A stretch of DNA of 64,000 bases, taken from an uncultured Bacilli bacterium (GTDB lineage: Bacteria; Bacillota_I; Bacilli_A; RFN20; CAG-826). The notes below the pieces were generated by a model. The model ran no database searches. It had not been told where the DNA came from and saw only the letters and a list, made by a program, of their open reading frames with translations. Position 1 is the stretch's first letter; each line of letters begins with the position of its first letter. Where the stretch lies: the NCBI GenBank assembly GCA_934140155.1, contig CAKPBC010000008.1, positions 5,687 to 69,686 of the forward strand. The letters run 5' to 3'. Shown here piece after piece: positions 60,118 to 64,000 of this stretch. Both the position numbers and the translations under genes were made by a program.

Positions 60118-60372
60118 TTAGTCTTCACTAGAATCATCTTGAAAAGCATTTAATACTTCTTCTACTTCATCTAATTCTTCATCATCAATAACTTCAGTTA
60201 AATTGTGTTCATCATCATAACGGAAAGCAAATATATCATCCGGTGCATCAGTCTCATAACATAAAACATATTTTGCACATCTTTCATCATTTTCATAAGT
60301 CATGAGAATTTCCATTGGATATTCTGTTCCATCTTCATCAACTACAATAATTTCATTTTCTGCTGGTTCCAT
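60118..60372 (-). CDS. DUF1292 protein (YrzB-like)
   Basis: 84 residues, strongly acidic. NEIIVVDEDGTEYPMEILMTYE and KYVLCYE, then FRYDDEHNLTEVIDDEELDEVEEVLNAF, is the DUF1292 pattern. Follows ruvX by 9 bases, the conserved alaS-yrrK-yrzB order of Bacillota. Function unknown. Confidence 0.9.
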   Translation of the reverse strand: MEPAENEIIVVDEDGTEYPMEILMTYENDERCAKYVLCYETDAPDDIFAFRYDDEHNLTEVIDDEELDEVEEVLNAFQDDSSED

Positions 60373-60381
60373 ATTTTCTCC

Positions 60382-60804
60382 TTAGTGGCGTGAGTCTAGA
60401 TAAGTTTCAAGAATAACAACCGCGGCCATTTTATCAATAACTTGTTTACGCTTTTTTCTTGATAAGTCCGCTTCAAGTAATCTTCTTGTGGCAAGCATTG
60501 TGGACATTCTTTCATCGACAAGAGCAATTTTTAAATTAGGATTAAGTTCAAGCATTTCTTCTTTAAAGCGCATCGCTGATTGCGCGTGATCTCCCACATC
60601 TCCGTTCATATGAAGTGGTAATCCTAAGGCAATCTCCGTTACACCTTCTTTTTTGGCATACTCAACTGCGTAAGTTGCGGCTTCTTTATAATTACCATTT
60701 TCAAAGCGATGTGTTTCTCTTCCATAGGCAATCATGCCAAGTGAATCTGAAATAGCAATTCCTAATGTTCTTGTTCCTAAATCTAAACCTATTACTTTTC
60801 CCAT
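60382..60804 (-). CDS. ruvX: Holliday junction resolvase-like protein RuvX/YqgF
   Basis: 140 residues. The RNase-H fold motifs are IGLDLGTRTLGIAISD (first Asp), EIALGLPLHMNGDVGDHAQ and LVDERMST (Glu), then KMAAVVILETYL with the last Asp-equivalent. Family members process rRNA 5' ends and may act on Holliday junctions. Located between alaS and the DUF1292 gene. Confidence 0.95.
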   Translation of the reverse strand: MGKVIGLDLGTRTLGIAISDSLGMIAYGRETHRFENGNYKEAATYAVEYAKKEGVTEIALGLPLHMNGDVGDHAQSAMRFKEEMLELNPNLKIALVDERMSTMLATRRLLEADLSRKKRKQVIDKMAAVVILETYLDSRH

Positions 60805-60837
60805 AATTATTTTTTTCCTATTTTTATATTTTATTCA

Positions 60838-63447
60838 TTAATCAATGAGTTTTTTAACTAAATCATTAACTTCACTTAATTTCGATAAGTCTTTACCAGC
60901 ACCTGTGGCTAAATCTGGTCTTCCTCCACCTGAACCTAAAAGTAAGTTAGCAACACTTTTTACAATGACTCCAGCTTTAAGTCCAGAAGCCATAGCTTCT
61001 TTAGTTAAAGCACAAGTAATTGGATAGTTACCATTTTCTTCACCAATTAAAACAATAATACCATCATCAAATTTAGTTTTAAGTTCATCAATAATTTTAA
61101 TTAATGAAGCACGATTAGTATTGGCTAAATACTTAACTAATAAGTGATGTCCGTTAAATACTCCAAATTCTTCCATTAAAGATTTCGACATTAATAAAGC
61201 TTGTTTTTCTTCAAGAACTTTAACTTGATTTCTTAAGTCTTCTTTTTCTTTAATTAAAGATTTTATACGCAAGTTATTTTCATTAATTGAATTAGCGTTT
61301 AATAATGCTTTTTGTTCTAATAACATTAATTCTTTTTGTTTTAATAAACGATATGCTTCAAGTCCAGTACGAAGTTGAATTCTTCTAATGCCTGAGGCAA
61401 TGGCTTCTTCAAATTCGATTGCGAATACACCAATATCTTTAGTGTTTTTCACATGTGTACCACCACAAAATTCTTTAGATACATCACCAAAGCAAACGAC
61501 ACGAACAACATCGCCATATTTTTCATTAAATAAGGCAGTCGCATTTAATTTTTTAGCTTCTTCGATTGGTAAAACTTTTGTTTCTTCTTCAATAGAAGCA
61601 CTTATCATTTCATTAACGGTCTTTTCAATTTCATTTAATTCACTATCACTAACTTTAGCAAAATGTGAGAAGTCAAAACGCGCGTATTCATCATTAACAA
61701 AGCTACCTTCTTGGTGAACGTGGCTTCCTAATACTTTTACTAAAGCCGCTTGAAGTAAGTGTGATGCTGAGTGATTAGCCATAATTTTATGTCTTTTTAC
61801 TTCATCAATTGTTAAAGTAAATTCATCACCTAATTTAACACTTCCAAAGTCTAAAGTAACATGATGTAAGTGTTGTCCACGAGGTGCTTTAAAGACATTT
61901 TCCACACGCATAGAAGTATTATCATTAGCAATAACGCCAGTATCACTAACTTGTCCACCCATTTCTGCATAGAAAGGAGTTTGATCAAATACTACTTCGC
62001 CGCTTTCTTTAATTTCATCAACTTTTTCGCCGTTAACAAATAATCCCACAACTTTTGCTTTACATGTAGTGGCTTCATATAAGAATGTCGAAGGAACTTC
62101 AAATTCTAATAAATCTTTAGCTTGTTTATTCATACTTTGCAAATTACCACGAGCGTTTCTTGCACGTTCTTTTTGTTTTTGCATTTCTGCTTTAAATCCT
62201 TCTTCATCAACTTTAACATTTGCTTCTAAACAAATTTCTTTTGTTAATTCAACTGGAAAACCATAAGTATCATATAACTTAAAGGCATCTTCTCCGCTAA
62301 GAACATCTTTTCCTTCAATCATTTTACGAAGTAAAGCTTCGCCGCTATTTAAAGTAGATAAGAATTTTTCTTCTTCAGCTTTAACAATTTTAGAAACATA
62401 ATCAACTTTTTCTTCTAAGTATGGATAGAAATCTTTCATATTATCCGCACATACTCTCACAAGATGATACATAAATGGTTTATCAATTCCTAATTTACGA
62501 CCAAATCTTACTGCACGACGTAAAATTCTTCTTAAAACATAGCCTCTTCCTTCATTTGAGAAAGTTGCTCCATCAGAAAGTGCGAATGTGCAAGTTCTAA
62601 TATGATCAGCAATAACGCGGTATGCCATCTTATGCTCATCATCATAAGGATATTTAGCAAGTTTTTCAGTTTCTTTGATAATCGGCATAAATAAGTCAGT
62701 TTCAAAGTTAGTTTCTGTATCTTGCATAATACACGCTAAACGCTCTAAACCGGCACCAGTATCAATATTTTTATTTGGTAATTCTTTATAATCTTTGCGG
62801 TCTACACCAGTTACGGCATTATATTGGGAGAAAACAATATTCCAAATTTCAATATAGCGATCATTTTCAATATCTTCTTTTAATAATCTTAATCCTAAAT
62901 GATCTGGATCATATTTTTCGCCACGATCAAAGAATATTTCCGTATCTGGTCCACAAGGTCCTTCACCAATACACCAGAAGTTATCTTCTAAAGGAATTAA
63001 GTGGTCTTCACTAATTCCATTCTTCATCCATAATTCCTTACTGGCTTTATCATCTGGATGATAAGTAATATAAAGTTTTTCTTTATCAATACCAAAATAT
63101 TTATCACTTGTTAATAATTCTGCCGCCCAAGGTATTACTTCATTACGGAAATAATCACCAATTGAGAAGTTACCAAGCATCTCAAAGAATGTATGGTGAC
63201 GGGCAGTCATACCGACATTTTCAATATCATTAGTACGTAATGATTTTTGGGCATTAGTAATACGTCTATTTGTTGGAATTTCTGTTCCATCAAAATATTT
63301 TTTCAAAGCCGCTACACCGGCATTAATCCAAAGTAAAGTTGGATCATTATTTGGTATTAAAGAAGCACTAGGTTCAATATAATGTCCTTTGCTCTTCCAG
63401 AAATTTAACCAAGTATTTCTGATTTCGTTTGCACTCATTTTTTTCAT
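60838..63447 (-). CDS. alaS: Alanyl-tRNA synthetase
   Basis: Charges tRNA-Ala, 869 residues, full length. The class II core (TARHHTFFEMLGNFSIGDYF, PCGPDTEIFFD, EIWNIVFSQY) is followed by the tRNA recognition region and the editing domain with HSASHLLQAAL and CGGTHV (zinc-binding). The C-terminal C-Ala domain has GSGGGRPDLATGAG. The ATG 63447 has GGAGAG 8 bases upstream. Under T-box control; heads alaS-ruvX-yrzB. Confidence 0.97.
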   Translation of the reverse strand: MKKMSANEIRNTWLNFWKSKGHYIEPSASLIPNNDPTLLWINAGVAALKKYFDGTEIPTNRRITNAQKSLRTNDIENVGMTARHHTFFEMLGNFSIGDYFRNEVIPWAAELLTSDKYFGIDKEKLYITYHPDDKASKELWMKNGISEDHLIPLEDNFWCIGEGPCGPDTEIFFDRGEKYDPDHLGLRLLKEDIENDRYIEIWNIVFSQYNAVTGVDRKDYKELPNKNIDTGAGLERLACIMQDTETNFETDLFMPIIKETEKLAKYPYDDEHKMAYRVIADHIRTCTFALSDGATFSNEGRGYVLRRILRRAVRFGRKLGIDKPFMYHLVRVCADNMKDFYPYLEEKVDYVSKIVKAEEEKFLSTLNSGEALLRKMIEGKDVLSGEDAFKLYDTYGFPVELTKEICLEANVKVDEEGFKAEMQKQKERARNARGNLQSMNKQAKDLLEFEVPSTFLYEATTCKAKVVGLFVNGEKVDEIKESGEVVFDQTPFYAEMGGQVSDTGVIANDNTSMRVENVFKAPRGQHLHHVTLDFGSVKLGDEFTLTIDEVKRHKIMANHSASHLLQAALVKVLGSHVHQEGSFVNDEYARFDFSHFAKVSDSELNEIEKTVNEMISASIEEETKVLPIEEAKKLNATALFNEKYGDVVRVVCFGDVSKEFCGGTHVKNTKDIGVFAIEFEEAIASGIRRIQLRTGLEAYRLLKQKELMLLEQKALLNANSINENNLRIKSLIKEKEDLRNQVKVLEEKQALLMSKSLMEEFGVFNGHHLLVKYLANTNRASLIKIIDELKTKFDDGIIVLIGEENGNYPITCALTKEAMASGLKAGVIVKSVANLLLGSGGGRPDLATGAGKDLSKLSEVNDLVKKLID

Positions 63448-63692
63448 AATTCACACTCTCCTAAACATAAAAAAACGTTCCTTAAAAAATTATAAGGAAC
63501 GATAATAATCGCGGTACCATCCTAATTCACTACATTAGTGCACTTAATTTACTTTAACGCAGTTAACGTCGAGTTTTGCTCGCTCTTAGAAGTGGCTCAT
63601 TTAAGTTGATATCAATCTTTTTCACCGCTAGATTGTCTCTAATAAATCAATACTTAAATTTCTTCTTCCTCATTGATTTCGAGGGTATTATA
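63448..63692 (-). promoter_or_regulatory. T-box leader of alaS (Ala, specifier GCC)
   Basis: T-box AGGATGGTACCGCG at 63523-63510, terminator CGTTCCTTA/TAAGGAACG with seven T at 63501-63469, and -10 TATAAT at 63692-63687 with only a weak -35. The specifier GCC lies in GA-GCC-ACT-TCTAAG (about 63590), the position that matches TAC and ACC in the other two leaders. Confidence 0.9.
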
Positions 63693-63884
63693 GCATATTT
63701 AAAAATTTTTAAAATACTTTTTAGTATTTTTATCAATAAATGTTTTAAGTTGGATGTTTTAATAGCGAAAGCAAATGAATTAATAAGCTATGTTAAAAGT
63801 AGTTTTAATAAATATGTTTTAAAGTAATGTTTAAGGCAATAATTAAATTATATCTTTAAAATAGTATAAAAGTTTTATATTACA

Positions 63885-63913
63885 TTGATTTTATATCATT
63901 GTAATGATACAAT
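63885..63913 (+). promoter_or_regulatory. Promoter at the right edge
   Basis: TTGATT (63885-63890), 17 bases, TACAAT (63908-63913), then AAAGGAG (63924-63930). The following stretch has only a 7-codon frame from ATT and, at 63978-63991, the GC-only-core palindrome ACGCGCATGCGCGT, unusual here. The gene it serves lies outside the window. The remainder of 63693-63884 is AT-rich with no gene seen. Confidence 0.55.
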
Positions 63914-64000
63914 TAAAAAGATTAAAGGAGATTTAACTATTAAAAAGTCAAGAGAAAAATAAAAAACACGACGAAAAACGCGCATGCGCGTGTAAATATG

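Noticed and set aside
1..64000. CRISPR arrays, tRNA and rRNA genes
   Set aside because: No regularly spaced repeats and no cloverleaf or rRNA-like sequence were recognised by eye; tRNAscan and Infernal would settle this.

Overview
The window comes from a very AT-rich, low-GC Gram-positive bacterium. It reads cleanly under the standard bacterial code, with Trp as TGG. Three T-box leaders (thrS, tyrS, alaS), an L20-type leader before infC-rpmI-rplT, an rpsD leader, a PerR box, and the genes dnaB/dnaI, ezrA, ytxH, ccpA, murC and oadAB point to Bacilli or Erysipelotrichia-like Bacillota, probably an uncultured gut lineage. Gene neighbourhoods recall Bacillus subtilis: ezrA-nifS-thiI, ytfI-ytfJ, murC-ytxH-ccpA, alaS-yrrK-yrzB, infC-rpmI-rplT. 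A wall (MurC, EzrA) is expected; ytfI/ytfJ hint at sporulating ancestors. No tRNA, rRNA or CRISPR array was found.

Layout. 1-8.2 kb: partial helicase, flotillin, perR-rbr-sor peroxide/superoxide defence operon with its PerR operator, glycolipid/phospholipid genes, split chromate transporter and M18 aminopeptidase. 8.4-19.9 kb: ribF, dnaB-dnaI, pfkA-pyk, degV, thrS, infC (AUU start)-rpmI-rplT, ytfI-ytfJ. 20-25 kb: thiI, cysteine desulfurase, ezrA, and a CMD-cupin gene behind a MerR-type 19-bp-spacer promoter. 25.1-29.9 kb: a biotin-dependent Na+-pumping decarboxylase operon that also carries the biotin importer (bioY) and biotin ligase (birA). 30-32.4 kb: HAD hydrolase, a small protein and rpsD.

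32.4-40.6 kb is the first accessory region. Four divergent proteasome-beta-like (Ntn hydrolase) paralogues lie in a row; only one keeps both Thr1 and Asp17. Behind them are two FtsH-derived AAA+ proteins whose HEAGH zinc site is lost, several small membrane proteins, a tail-anchored protein and a WYL regulator. I propose a multi-subunit protein-processing machine.

40.9-50.0 kb is the second accessory region and the most striking. A 64-residue precursor ends in five Trp-x-Asp/Glu motifs and overlaps a radical SAM/SPASM gene by one base. Further genes on the same strand encode a P-loop protein, two glycosyltransferase-like proteins, a TupA-like ATP-grasp enzyme, a phosphatase fusion, a P-loop/methyltransferase fusion and a second radical SAM enzyme. 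The promoter in front of the precursor has consensus -35 and -10 hexamers separated by 18 bases, nine of which are a homopolymeric G tract, the architecture of a slipped-strand, phase-variable promoter.

50-64 kb: transposase remnant, repeat protein, transglutaminase-like lipoprotein, an unidentified stand-alone structured RNA, tyrS, ccpA with a self-operator-like promoter, ytxH, murC, a DUF234-type ATPase, a manA-glucokinase fusion, and the yrzB-ruvX-alaS block.
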